From assembly GCF_900114135.1 (NCBI RefSeq), contig NZ_FORY01000009.1, positions 1 to 64,000 of the forward strand: DNA of 64,000 nt, written 5' to 3'. Within the stretch, counting starts at the first letter, position 1. Each line of letters starts with the position of its first letter. The position numbers and the translations under genes were made by a program. Shown here piece by piece: positions 55,047 through 63,109 of the stretch. Below the pieces are notes generated by a model. It saw nothing but the letters and a program-made list of their open reading frames with translations, had not been told where the DNA came from and made no database searches. Source of the stretch: Celeribacter halophilus (GTDB taxonomy: Bacteria; Pseudomonadota; Alphaproteobacteria; Rhodobacterales; Rhodobacteraceae).

Positions 55047-56261
55047 ATGCGGCAAACGTGGCGCTGGTTCGGGCCAGAGGATCCGATCAAGGTTGATGAT
55101 ATCCGTCAGGCCGGTGTCGAGGGTATCGTCTCCGCCCTGCATCACATCCCGCCCGGAGAGATCTGGACGCCGGAGGCAATCGCCCGCCGTCAGGACGAAG
55201 TGGGCCTTATGCAGGATGGCACGCCTTCGGGTTTGGCATGGGTGGTGGTTGAAAGCCTGCCCGTTTCCGAAGACATCAAGCGCCAGAGCGGCGGTTGGAA
55301 AGAGCACATAACAAACTACAAAGAAAGCCTGCGAAATCTGGCTGAGGCAGGTATCGAGGTGGTGTGCTACAATTTCATGCCGCTGATCGACTGGACGCGC
55401 ACCGATCTAGCGCATCGCCTGCCGAATGGTGCGACCTGTATGCGGTTTGATCTCTATGATTTTGCCGCCTTTGACATTCACATTCTGCAACGCCCCGGTG
55501 CGGCGGAAAGTTTCACTGAGGAGGTTGTGGAAGAGGCCGCTCGCCGCCACGCGGCCATGACGCCTGCCCATTGTGAGGCATTGGCCCGCAACATTGTCAG
55601 TGGCCTGCCCGGTGCCGCCGAACACTTGACCCTTGACGAATTTCGTGCACGGCTTGCTGTCTATGACAATATCGCGCCCGATCGTCTGCGCCGCAATTTG
55701 ACAGACTTCCTGACCGAGGTTGTCCCTGTCGCTCAAGACCTCGGACTGCGTCTGTGCTGTCATCCTGACGACCCGCCGTTCCCGCTTCTGGGCCTGCCGC
55801 GCATCATGTCGACAGAGGCTGACTATCGCGCCCTTGTCGAGGCGGTGGACCTGCCTGCGAATGGGATCACCCTATGCTCCGGCTCGCTCGGTGCGCGGTT
55901 GGACAATGACCTGACGGGAATGATGGAGCGGCTTGGAGATCGTGTGCATTTCCTGCATTTGCGCAATGTTCGGGTCGAAGGCGAGGCAGAGGTGAACAGT
56001 TTCCACGAGGCCGAACACCTTGGCGGTGGCACGGATATGGTGGGTTTGGTCGCCGCCGTGCTGCTCGAGGAACGCAAGCGCCGTGCGGCGGGGCGGGCGG
56101 ATTGCTCCATCCCGTTCCGGCCCGATCACGGCCAGAATATTCTCGACGACCTGACCCGCCAGACCCAGCCGGGCTACCCCGCAATCGGGCGGCTTAAAGG
56201 TCTGGCCGAGCTGCGCGGCATAATCGCGGCCCTGAGACATAGCGAAGAAGGGTTAGTTTGA
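55047..56261 (+). CDS. uxuA: D-mannonate dehydratase
   Basis: Dehydrates D-mannonate to 2-keto-3-deoxygluconate in hexuronate degradation. The 404-residue protein starts RQTWRWFGPEDPIKVDDIRQAG and contains the family segments ALHHIPPGEIW, CCHPDDPPFPLLGLPRI and FLHLRNVRVE. The metal ligands include the Cys/His in CCHPDD and the His in FLHLRN. The promoter region holds operator copy 1. UxuB, KdgK and KdgA are not in the window, so the rest of the path must be elsewhere. Confidence 0.93.
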   Translation: MRQTWRWFGPEDPIKVDDIRQAGVEGIVSALHHIPPGEIWTPEAIARRQDEVGLMQDGTPSGLAWVVVESLPVSEDIKRQSGGWKEHITNYKESLRNLAEAGIEVVCYNFMPLIDWTRTDLAHRLPNGATCMRFDLYDFAAFDIHILQRPGAAESFTEEVVEEAARRHAAMTPAHCEALARNIVSGLPGAAEHLTLDEFRARLAVYDNIAPDRLRRNLTDFLTEVVPVAQDLGLRLCCHPDDPPFPLLGLPRIMSTEADYRALVEAVDLPANGITLCSGSLGARLDNDLTGMMERLGDRVHFLHLRNVRVEGEAEVNSFHEAEHLGGGTDMVGLVAAVLLEERKRRAAGRADCSIPFRPDHGQNILDDLTRQTQPGYPAIGRLKGLAELRGIIAALRHSEEGLV

Positions 56262-56368
56262 TGCCCTCGCTGCGTCTTGATTGCCCGATCCGGTGATTGG
56301 CGCATTGTCGGAGTGAGCGCGAGTCTCAGATTGCGACAAGTATGCAAATGTAAAAAAGGGAAAATTAA

Positions 56369-56387
56369 AACTGGTAGACTAGTATTC
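56369..56387. promoter_or_regulatory. Candidate operator, copy 2 (before dctP)
   Basis: AACTGGTAGACTAGTATTC, 91-109 bp before the dctP start. A -10-like TATATT follows at 56391, so a bound protein would block RNA polymerase. It can also be read as two direct ACTRGTA units 8 bp apart. Confidence 0.6.
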
Positions 56388-56477
56388 TTTTATATTAGGG
56401 TGACCTGTGAGGGGGCCGTAAATGTCGCGGAGGAACGGCAAGCGGCTCTTTGTGAGATTTTCAAAGGGAGGAAAACC

Positions 56478-57479
56478 ATGAAATTCAAGATACCTACACG
56501 CGCCACAGCCAAGGCTGTCGGACTTGCCGCCACTTTGACGGTGGGAATGCTCGGAGCAGCATCCGCAGAAGTCACTCTGCGCGGGGCCAGCATGTTTGAC
56601 GAGGAACATGCCTACACCAAGACACTGCGCGAATTCGAGCGGCTGGTTTCGGAAAGCTATGACGGTGATATCGAGTTCGAGATGCACCTGAACGGCGAGT
56701 TGGGCGATGAAAGCGATTTCGTGACCTTCCTTCAACAGGGAGTTGCGGTGGATTATGCGGTGATGGCACCGGCAAATATGGCCGTGTTTTCTCCGTCTAT
56801 TCCTCTGATGGATATGCCGTTTTTGTTCCGTGATCTCGAACACTGGAACGCGGTGCTGTCCTCAGATGTGTTGTCCCCACTTGAAGACGAGCTTTACGAG
56901 AAGGCCGACATCAAGGTGATCGGTTATGCGGGCGGTGGCACGCGGAACCTTGTGTCGGATGGTGCCATTGCCAATATGGACGATCTGTCCGGCCACAAGA
57001 TGCGTGTGATGGGTGCTCCTATTCAGGCGAAAATCTTTTCGGCGCTGGGCGCGGCCCCGTCGGCTATTGCCTATAATGAGGTCTATAACGCCATCCAGAC
57101 CGGCGTGATTGCTGGGTTCGAGAACGAAGCGGCCTCTATCCAGAATCTCAAGTTCTATGAAGTCGCCCCGAACGTCACCCTGACAAAGCACACGATCACG
57201 GTGCGTCCGGTGGTGATGAGCGGCAAGACTTTCCGCAAACTGCCGGAAGACCTGCAACAGGTGGTGCTTGATGCCGGCGCCAAAGCCGGTGCCTTCGGTC
57301 GTGATCTCGAAAGCCGCGAGGATGGCGAGAAACTGCAACAGATGATTGACGCCGGTCAGATCACGGTGAGCGAGTTCGAGGGCCGTGACCAGATGCTCGA
57401 AATCGTCCAACCCGTGCAGGACGCCTACGCCGCGGAGCTTGGAGCGAACGAGCTGCTGGCTGCGATCCGCAGCAAATAA
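56478..57479 (+). CDS. dctP: TRAP transporter solute-binding protein (DctP family)
   Basis: Periplasmic receptor of a TRAP transporter. The 333-residue protein has a signal peptide ending in GAASA (residues about 1-30) and the DctP signature region MRVMGAPIQAKIFSALGAAPSAIAYNEVYNAIQTG. Its position after uxuA and within a mannonate cluster suggests a sugar acid or uronate ligand, but the sequence does not prove it. GGGAGG lies 8 bases before the ATG at 56478. An inter-cistronic hairpin follows. Confidence 0.92.
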   Translation: MKFKIPTRATAKAVGLAATLTVGMLGAASAEVTLRGASMFDEEHAYTKTLREFERLVSESYDGDIEFEMHLNGELGDESDFVTFLQQGVAVDYAVMAPANMAVFSPSIPLMDMPFLFRDLEHWNAVLSSDVLSPLEDELYEKADIKVIGYAGGGTRNLVSDGAIANMDDLSGHKMRVMGAPIQAKIFSALGAAPSAIAYNEVYNAIQTGVIAGFENEAASIQNLKFYEVAPNVTLTKHTITVRPVVMSGKTFRKLPEDLQQVVLDAGAKAGAFGRDLESREDGEKLQQMIDAGQITVSEFEGRDQMLEIVQPVQDAYAAELGANELLAAIRSK

Positions 57480-57491
57480 GGCGCATATCTG

Positions 57492-57524
57492 AAATGCCGG
57501 GAGTATCGCTCCCGGCATTTTCGT
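57492..57524 (+). terminator. Terminator-like hairpin between dctP and dctQ
   Basis: A 12-bp stem AAATGCCGGGAG / CTCCCGGCATTT with loop TATCG, followed by TCGTTTT. It lies 12 bp after the dctP stop and 45 bp before dctQ. Partial termination here would make more binding protein than permease. Confidence 0.85.
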
Positions 57525-57568
57525 TTTGTCCTTCGCGCTTTCTCGCGCAGAAAGAATAGGCACAACAC

Positions 57569-58063
57569 ATGATTGGTAAATTTCTCGAACAGTTCTGCCG
57601 TGGCCTGAGGGTCGTGATCGCACTCCTCACTATGGCGCTGGCCATTCCGGTCGCCGCACAGGTTCTCGCCCGCTACACCGGTGTCATTCCGGTCTATTTG
57701 TGGACCGAAGAACTGGCGACCTTCATCTTTGTCTGGGTCGTGATGATAGGGTCCATGATCGCCGTCTGGGACGGCACCCATTTCGCGGTGCTGGTGCTTC
57801 CTGACGCAACCTCGCCCCTCGGCACGCTGATCCAGAACGGCTTTGTCCTCGTCCTGTTGATCGCCTTCGGCATCATGTTTGCATGGTATGGCGTTGCCTA
57901 TGCCAAATTCGGCGCACTCCAGCATTCGGTGATGATGAACGCCAATATGTTCGTCACCCATGTGTCGGTCCCCATCGCGGGCGCTGTCTGGGCCATCTTT
58001 GCAAGCTATCGCCTGACGCAGGTGATTGCCAATTTCCGCAACGCAAGGAGCGCCGCAGTATGA
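57569..58063 (+). CDS. dctQ: TRAP transporter small permease (DctQ family)
   Basis: A 164-residue small membrane subunit with about four membrane segments. The DctQ region RVVIALLTMALAIPVAAQVLARY and the conserved WTEELATFIFVWVVMIGSMIAV are present. It overlaps dctM by 4 bp (ATGA). With DctM it drives sodium-coupled uptake of the substrate brought by DctP. Confidence 0.9.
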   Translation: MIGKFLEQFCRGLRVVIALLTMALAIPVAAQVLARYTGVIPVYLWTEELATFIFVWVVMIGSMIAVWDGTHFAVLVLPDATSPLGTLIQNGFVLVLLIAFGIMFAWYGVAYAKFGALQHSVMMNANMFVTHVSVPIAGAVWAIFASYRLTQVIANFRNARSAAV

Positions 58064-59367
58064 TCGTTTCAACCGGAATGGCCTGCGCGGTTCTCGTGGG
58101 TTGCTTTCTTCTCCTTGTCATGCTGCGCGTGCCCGTTGCCTTTGCGCTCGGCCTCGCCACCGTGCCCGTCGTGGTGCTGGACCTGCGGCTGACCCCTTTC
58201 ATCCTGCTGGACCGCATGTTCCAGTCCTATAATTCCTTCATCCTTCTGGCCGTGCCGTTCTTCCTGCTGGCCGCCAACCTGATGAATTCCGGCAAGATCA
58301 CCGACAAGCTCATCAATCTGGCCCGTGTGCTCACCGGCTGGATGCCGGGTGGTCTGGGTCATGTGAATGTCATGGTCTCCATGCTGTTTGCGGGGATTTC
58401 CGGCTCCTCCACCGCAGATGCGGCGGGCTGTGGCAAAATCCTCATTCCCGCGATGAAACGCGAGGGTTTCGATCTGCGCTTCGCCGTTGCGATTACCGCC
58501 TGTTCCTCTGTCATGGGGGTGATTATCCCGCCGAGTATCCTGATGGTGGTCTGGGGTGGTGTCATGCAAATCTCCGTTGGCGGGCTGTTCCTTGCCGGTG
58601 CCATTCCGGGGCTGATGATCGGCGGCGCATTGCTCGCAACCGTCTATGGCTATGCCAAGGTCTACGGCTACCCGATTAGCGACCGCCCGACACTGGCCAG
58701 CTTCTGGACCGCGTTGCGTGGCGCGATCCTTGCGCTGCTCACCCCTGTTTTCGTGGTCGGCGGCATCATCGGCGGCATCGTGACCCCGACCGAAAGCGCC
58801 ATCATCGCCGCGTTCTATTCCATGATCCTCGGCCTGTTCGTCTACCGCACGGTCAGCTTCCGGCAGTTGGGCGAAATCTTCTATGACACCGGACGTTTCG
58901 CTTCCATCTCGCTGTTCGCCATCGGCACGGCAACGGCCTTCGGTTGGCTACTGGCCTTTTACAAAGTGCCAACCCTGATTGTGGGATGGATGACCATGCT
59001 CGACGCAGGGCCTTTCGGCACAGGGCTTGTCATCGCCTTGCTCTTCTTGCTCTTCGGGCTGTTCATCGACGCGATCCCGACGATCATCATTCTTGGCACG
59101 GTCCTGATGCCTGTGGCCGCAAGCGCCGGAATCCATCCGGTCACCTTCGCAATCATCGGCATTATCTCTCTGGCCTTCGGGTTGGTGACACCGCCTTACG
59201 GGCTTTGTCTTCTGATCTCGGCGGCCATCGGGGAGATCAACGTGGTCAAAGTGCTGCGTGATGTTGTGATCATCCTGTTCCCGATGCTCATCATCCTCTT
59301 GCTGGTGATCCTGTTTCCCGAACTTGCCCTGTGGTTGCCGCGTAAACTGATGCCCGGAGCTGTCTGA
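58060..59367 (+). CDS. dctM: TRAP transporter large permease (DctM family)
   Basis: A 435-residue main permease with about 12 membrane segments. Family marks are LRVPVAFALGLATVPVV, GGLGHVNVMVSMLFAGISGSSTADAAG and MKREGFDLRFAVAITACSSVMGVIIPPSILMV. The start is the ATG at 58060, which overlaps the dctQ stop; the frame is open further upstream within dctQ only by chance. It is the last gene of dctPQM. Confidence 0.93.
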   Translation: MIVSTGMACAVLVGCFLLLVMLRVPVAFALGLATVPVVVLDLRLTPFILLDRMFQSYNSFILLAVPFFLLAANLMNSGKITDKLINLARVLTGWMPGGLGHVNVMVSMLFAGISGSSTADAAGCGKILIPAMKREGFDLRFAVAITACSSVMGVIIPPSILMVVWGGVMQISVGGLFLAGAIPGLMIGGALLATVYGYAKVYGYPISDRPTLASFWTALRGAILALLTPVFVVGGIIGGIVTPTESAIIAAFYSMILGLFVYRTVSFRQLGEIFYDTGRFASISLFAIGTATAFGWLLAFYKVPTLIVGWMTMLDAGPFGTGLVIALLFLLFGLFIDAIPTIIILGTVLMPVAASAGIHPVTFAIIGIISLAFGLVTPPYGLCLLISAAIGEINVVKVLRDVVIILFPMLIILLLVILFPELALWLPRKLMPGAV

Positions 59368-59522
59368 CCGGCGTCTTGACGGAGCACGCGGGCGGTTGCA
59401 AAGCGCGACCGCCCGAAACTGCATAGGCCGCATGAGCAAATGCGTGTGTCAGGCGGGGTCAAGGAACTGGAACTTACGGCACTCTACCCCTATTGTGCGC
59501 GAAGCAACAAAGAGCGAGACGA

Positions 59523-60218
59523 ATGGCAGATCTGAATACAAACTGGGACCGTCGCACCGGCGTAGATGTGGTAACAGATCACCTCTACGAGGAAATCATT
59601 TCGCTTAAACTGCTGCCCGGCACGAAAATATCCGAAGCGGAAATCGCCGCGCGGTTCGGGGTGTCGCGACAGCCTGTGCGTGATGCCTTCACCCGTTTGG
59701 CCAATATGGATCTTCTGGTTATTCGTCCGCAGAAGGCGACAGAGATCAAACGCTTCTCCACGCGCTCGATTGAAAAGTCCCGCTTTATCCGCGCCGCCGT
59801 GGAGGCGGAAGTGCTGCGCCGTGCTGCGGCTCGTTGTGATGCCGAAGATGCGGCTGCGCTTGAGGCCGCGCTGGCCGAACAACGTGCGGCGCTGGAGAAT
59901 TGCGACTACGATTCCTTCGCCTCGATGGATTACAACTTTCACAAATTGCTCTGCGACATCAGCGGTGCCGACTTTGCCTTCGATGTCATTCGTGCGGAGA
60001 AATCCAAGGTCGACAGGCTTTGCATGCTCGGTCTTGAAAAAGAAAACCGGATGCCGCTTTTGATCGAGGATCACGAGACCATTGCCCGCCATGTCATTGC
60101 GGGCGAGCCGGAGGAAGCGGTCGCCGCCGGAAAGCTCCATTTGTCGCGGCTCGATTCGACGATCGAACGGATCAGGGAGCAGAACGCAGCCTATTTCGAG
60201 AGTGACAGCCGCCGCTGA
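59523..60218 (+). CDS. GntR-family (FadR/FCD-type) transcriptional regulator
   Basis: A 231-residue regulator with the N-terminal winged helix (HLYEEIISLKLLPGTKISEAEIAARFGVSRQPVRDAFTRL). The helical C-terminal domain is of FCD type, whose His and Asp/Glu residues usually bind a metal and a sugar acid (ASMDYNFHKLL, IARHVIAGEPEEAVAAGKLHLSRL). It is the best candidate for the protein that binds the three 19-bp motifs. The start at 59523 is preferred over an upstream GTG at 59493. Confidence 0.88.
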   Translation: MADLNTNWDRRTGVDVVTDHLYEEIISLKLLPGTKISEAEIAARFGVSRQPVRDAFTRLANMDLLVIRPQKATEIKRFSTRSIEKSRFIRAAVEAEVLRRAAARCDAEDAAALEAALAEQRAALENCDYDSFASMDYNFHKLLCDISGADFAFDVIRAEKSKVDRLCMLGLEKENRMPLLIEDHETIARHVIAGEPEEAVAAGKLHLSRLDSTIERIREQNAAYFESDSRR

Positions 60219-60293
60219 GCGGGTTTTGTCTCTCGTGAGAGGTAGCACCCGCCCGCAGGCGAAGTCCGGCGATTTGTGCCTGATTGGCGCGTG

Positions 60294-61295
60294 TCAGATT
60301 TCGACACCTGCGGCGCGATAGATGCTTTCCATCAGGCGCAGGGTTTTCAGGTTGTCCAGACGGTCAGTCTGGAACGCGCGCCCCGTGCGCAGCCCTTCGG
60401 TGAAATCCGTGACCGCCCCTGTGAAACAGGCCTGATAATTGGCCGTGAGATCATGCAGAGACACGTTGTCCGGCTCCGAGAGCCGTGTGATCCGGTCTTT
60501 GTCATAGATCACCGTGTCGGTGTCTCCGAGCAGTTCCAGTCGATCTGTCGGCAGCGGCGGATGGCCGGGTGCGGCGATGTCCGCGTCGATGACCACAAGG
60601 GCGCCGTTTTCGGTTTTAAGCTGGATTAGAGCCACATCTTCCCCTTTGAGATCGGAGTTCATCCGGTCGAGAGTCGCATTGATAACAGTCATTTCGCCCA
60701 GAATTGCGCGCAGCGCGTCGAGGTGGTGGATCAGCACTTCAAACACCAACAGGCGGCGGAAGTCGGCGAGGTAGGGTTGGCGGTTGAGCAGGAAGGGCAC
60801 CTTGCCCGGATAGTCCAGAACCGCAGAGGCGCGCACTGTGAGACGCGCATGGCGCAGGCGGCCAACCTCTCCGGCCCGCATCCGTTGGGCCAGTTCGGCG
60901 TAATGCGGGCGGAATCGGTAGTTTTCATGAATCATGAAGCGCACCCGTTCACCCACATCTTTGATCAGGGATTCGGCTTCGGCCACGGTGGGAGTCATGG
61001 GTTTCTGACACATCACATGCACACCATGATCCGCCGCAAGACGCACCAGCGGGGCATGGCTGTTGACGGGGGTGATGATGTCCACCGCATCGGGCTGCAC
61101 CGCTTCCAGCATCTGCCCCATGTCGGAGAACACCTGCGGAATCCCGAAGGCATCCGCCTGCTCCTGCGCCTTTTCACCATCAGGATCGCAAATCGCCACC
61201 AGTTCGACACCGTTTTGCGCCTGCCATCCTTTCAGATGGAACTGGCTGATCGCCCCTGCACCTGCCACGGCGACCTTTAGCGTTTCGTAAGCCAT
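60294..61295 (-). CDS. Gfo/Idh/MocA family oxidoreductase
   Basis: A 333-residue NAD(P)-dependent sugar or cyclitol dehydrogenase. The Rossmann fold starts LKVAVAGAGAISQFHLKGWQ. The catalytic region MCQKPMTPTVAEAESLI contains the EKP-like Lys as QKP. The C-terminal beta domain follows. I start it at the ATG at 61295, which has CAGGAGACA upstream. It is divergent from tctC and shares its promoter region with operator copy 3. The substrate is presumably a sugar acid, by context only. Confidence 0.88.
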   Translation of the reverse strand: MAYETLKVAVAGAGAISQFHLKGWQAQNGVELVAICDPDGEKAQEQADAFGIPQVFSDMGQMLEAVQPDAVDIITPVNSHAPLVRLAADHGVHVMCQKPMTPTVAEAESLIKDVGERVRFMIHENYRFRPHYAELAQRMRAGEVGRLRHARLTVRASAVLDYPGKVPFLLNRQPYLADFRRLLVFEVLIHHLDALRAILGEMTVINATLDRMNSDLKGEDVALIQLKTENGALVVIDADIAAPGHPPLPTDRLELLGDTDTVIYDKDRITRLSEPDNVSLHDLTANYQACFTGAVTDFTEGLRTGRAFQTDRLDNLKTLRLMESIYRAAGVEI

Positions 61296-61329
61296 CCCTG
61301 ATTGTCTCCTGAGAAATTTCCTTGCGCCC

Positions 61330-61348
61330 AACTAGGATACTAGTATTG
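61330..61348. promoter_or_regulatory. Candidate operator, copy 3 (between the Gfo/Idh gene and tctC)
   Basis: AACTAGGATACTAGTATTG matches copy 2 at 15 of 19 positions. It lies 35-53 bp before the Gfo/Idh start and overlaps the -35 hexamer of the tctC promoter, so one site could control both divergent units. Confidence 0.55.
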
Positions 61349-61373
61349 ACAAATCAAGTCCACCAGTTACAAA
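61346..61373 (+). promoter_or_regulatory. Predicted sigma70-type promoter for tctCBA
   Basis: TTGACA at 61346-61351 and TACAAA at 61368-61373 with a 16-bp spacer. The -35 is perfect and the -10 is weak. It lies about 170 bp before tctC and overlaps operator copy 3. Confidence 0.5.
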
Positions 61374-61546
61374 TTCAGACAAATATCACGCGGCGGATCG
61401 AAAACCGGATGTGTGATATGATGACGGTTGTGCCCGGAGGAGGAGCTTTGGGCCCAACATTCTACAAAGGTCGAATCGAACGGGTGAGACCCAAACGGTG
61501 AGACCTTGCGGCCCCTTGTGGGGTTTCAGTTCATTGGGAGGACTAC

Positions 61547-62551
61547 ATGACTAATTCTTACAAAACCTCGCGTCGCGGATTCATGAAAGGGGCTGCAACG
61601 GTCTCTGCTCTGGCTCTGATGGCCGGTCCCGGCTGGGCGGCGGATTATCCGACGCGTCCGGTGACGATGATTGTGCCTTGGGGCGCTGGCGGCGGCACGG
61701 ATGCGACAGGACGCATGATCTCAGCCCTGCTGGAACGCCGCCTCGGCCAGCCCTTCAACGTGGTCAACCGCACCGGCGGCGCGGGCGTCATCGGCCATTC
61801 GGCCATCGCCACCGCACCCAACGACGGTTACACCCTCGGCGTGGTCACGGTGGAAATCGCCATGATGCACCACCTCGGCCTGACCGAGCTGACCTATGAA
61901 GATTACACCCCGCTCGGCCTGATGAACGCGGACAGCCCCGCGATCACCGTCTCCGCCAAGAGCGACTATAAAGACATCGAGAGCCTCACCGAAGCCGTGG
62001 TCAATTCCGAGCCGGGCGCCTTCAAAGCCTCCGGCACATCGCAAGGCGGCATCTGGCATCTGGCTCTGGTCGGCTGGCTCAAGTCTCTGGGTCTCGAAGG
62101 CAACCACGTCACATGGGTGCCCTCCGAAGGTTCCGCCCCAGCGATGCAGGATCTCATTGCCGGTGGTGTCGATATTGTCACCGTTTCTCTGGCCGAAACC
62201 AAAGCGATGGTGGATGCGGGTCGTGCCCTTAACATCGCGCTGATGGGCTCCGAACGGGCGTCCAGCCACCCTGATGTGCCGACGCTCATCGAAACCGGTG
62301 CCGCCGATTTCGCGCTGGCAACATGGCGCGGTATCTGTGGCCCGAAAGACATGCCGCAAGAGGCCGCCGACAAGGTCGCAGCCGCACTGGCCGAGATCGC
62401 GGTCGAGCCGGAGTTTATCGAGTTCATGAACGGTCGCGGGTTCAACATCTCCTATCTCGATCCGGCCGCACATGGTCAGATGATGGCAGAGGCCGACGCG
62501 CAGATGGGCGAGACAATGGCCGCGGCCGGTCTCATTCAGAAACCCATGTAA
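61547..62551 (+). CDS. tctC: Tripartite tricarboxylate transporter substrate-binding protein (TctC/Bug family)
   Basis: Periplasmic binding protein of a TTT transporter, 334 residues. It has an N-terminal twin-arginine motif (SRRGFMKGAATVSALALMAG), so export by Tat is likely. The Bug-family features are YPTRPVTMIVPWGAGGGTD and the segment FNVVNRTGGAGVIGHSAIA. GGGAGG lies 9 bases before the start. The ligand is unknown; in this cluster a sugar acid is as likely as a tricarboxylate. Confidence 0.92.
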   Translation: MTNSYKTSRRGFMKGAATVSALALMAGPGWAADYPTRPVTMIVPWGAGGGTDATGRMISALLERRLGQPFNVVNRTGGAGVIGHSAIATAPNDGYTLGVVTVEIAMMHHLGLTELTYEDYTPLGLMNADSPAITVSAKSDYKDIESLTEAVVNSEPGAFKASGTSQGGIWHLALVGWLKSLGLEGNHVTWVPSEGSAPAMQDLIAGGVDIVTVSLAETKAMVDAGRALNIALMGSERASSHPDVPTLIETGAADFALATWRGICGPKDMPQEAADKVAAALAEIAVEPEFIEFMNGRGFNISYLDPAAHGQMMAEADAQMGETMAAAGLIQKPM

Positions 62552-62573
62552 TCGACGAAATCCAAAAGACCGT

Positions 62574-62606
62574 GCGACCGGATCACCAAGGTCCGGTCGC
62601 CCTTTC
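62574..62606 (+). terminator. Hairpin between tctC and tctB
   Basis: Stem GCGACCGGA / TCCGGTCGC with loop TCACCAAGG, followed by CCTTTC. It sits between the binding-protein gene and the permease genes, like the dctP/dctQ hairpin. The T-run is poor, so it may act as an mRNA stabiliser or attenuator rather than a full terminator. Confidence 0.65.
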
Positions 62607-62620
62607 GATGCGAGGGTGCC

Positions 62621-63109
62621 ATGAAACTTACCGACGCCTTATTGGGTGGATTTTTCATCTTGTTCGGAGGCGTGATGCTATGGATGGTATCGCAATTCCC
62701 CAGTTTTCAGGGCCAGCCCTACGGGGCCTCCTTTCTGCCCTCGATTCTGGCCGTAGGCTTCATGCTCGCGGGCGGGCTTTTGGTGCTGCGTGATGTCAGG
62801 GTGCGACGCCTTCCCGCGCCAAACGGGGTCAGTCGGCCCGTCTTTGCCTTTGTGTCTGATCTGAAAAACGGCGGCACTCCCGCTCTTTTGGCTGTTCTCG
62901 GCAATATCCTCGCACAGATTTTTCTGGCTCCGAGCATCGGGTATCTACCCGTCTCCCTTGTCGGGCTTTGTGTGCTCTTTCTCCTGCTGCGTTTGTCATT
63001 CGTGAAATCATTCATTCTCGCGCTTGGCGTCACTCTGGTCTGTTGGTGGCTCTTCGTCGGCCTGTTGCGTGTGCCTTTGCCGCGCGGATTTCTTGAGGGG
63101 GTTCTCTAA
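62621..63109 (+). CDS. tctB: Tripartite tricarboxylate transporter small permease (TctB family)
   Basis: A 162-residue membrane protein with about four membrane segments (LLGGFFILFGGVMLWMV; FILALGVTLVCWWLFVGLL). The weakly conserved TctB pattern and the position between tctC and tctA support the call. The stop is directly followed by the tctA ATG. Confidence 0.85.
   Translation: MKLTDALLGGFFILFGGVMLWMVSQFPSFQGQPYGASFLPSILAVGFMLAGGLLVLRDVRVRRLPAPNGVSRPVFAFVSDLKNGGTPALLAVLGNILAQIFLAPSIGYLPVSLVGLCVLFLLLRLSFVKSFILALGVTLVCWWLFVGLLRVPLPRGFLEGVL

Noticed and set aside
59461-59478. A possible fourth operator copy before the intact gntR gene (AACTGGAACTTACGG)
   Set aside because: Only the AACTGG half matches the motif, and the second half is absent, so it is not counted as a copy.
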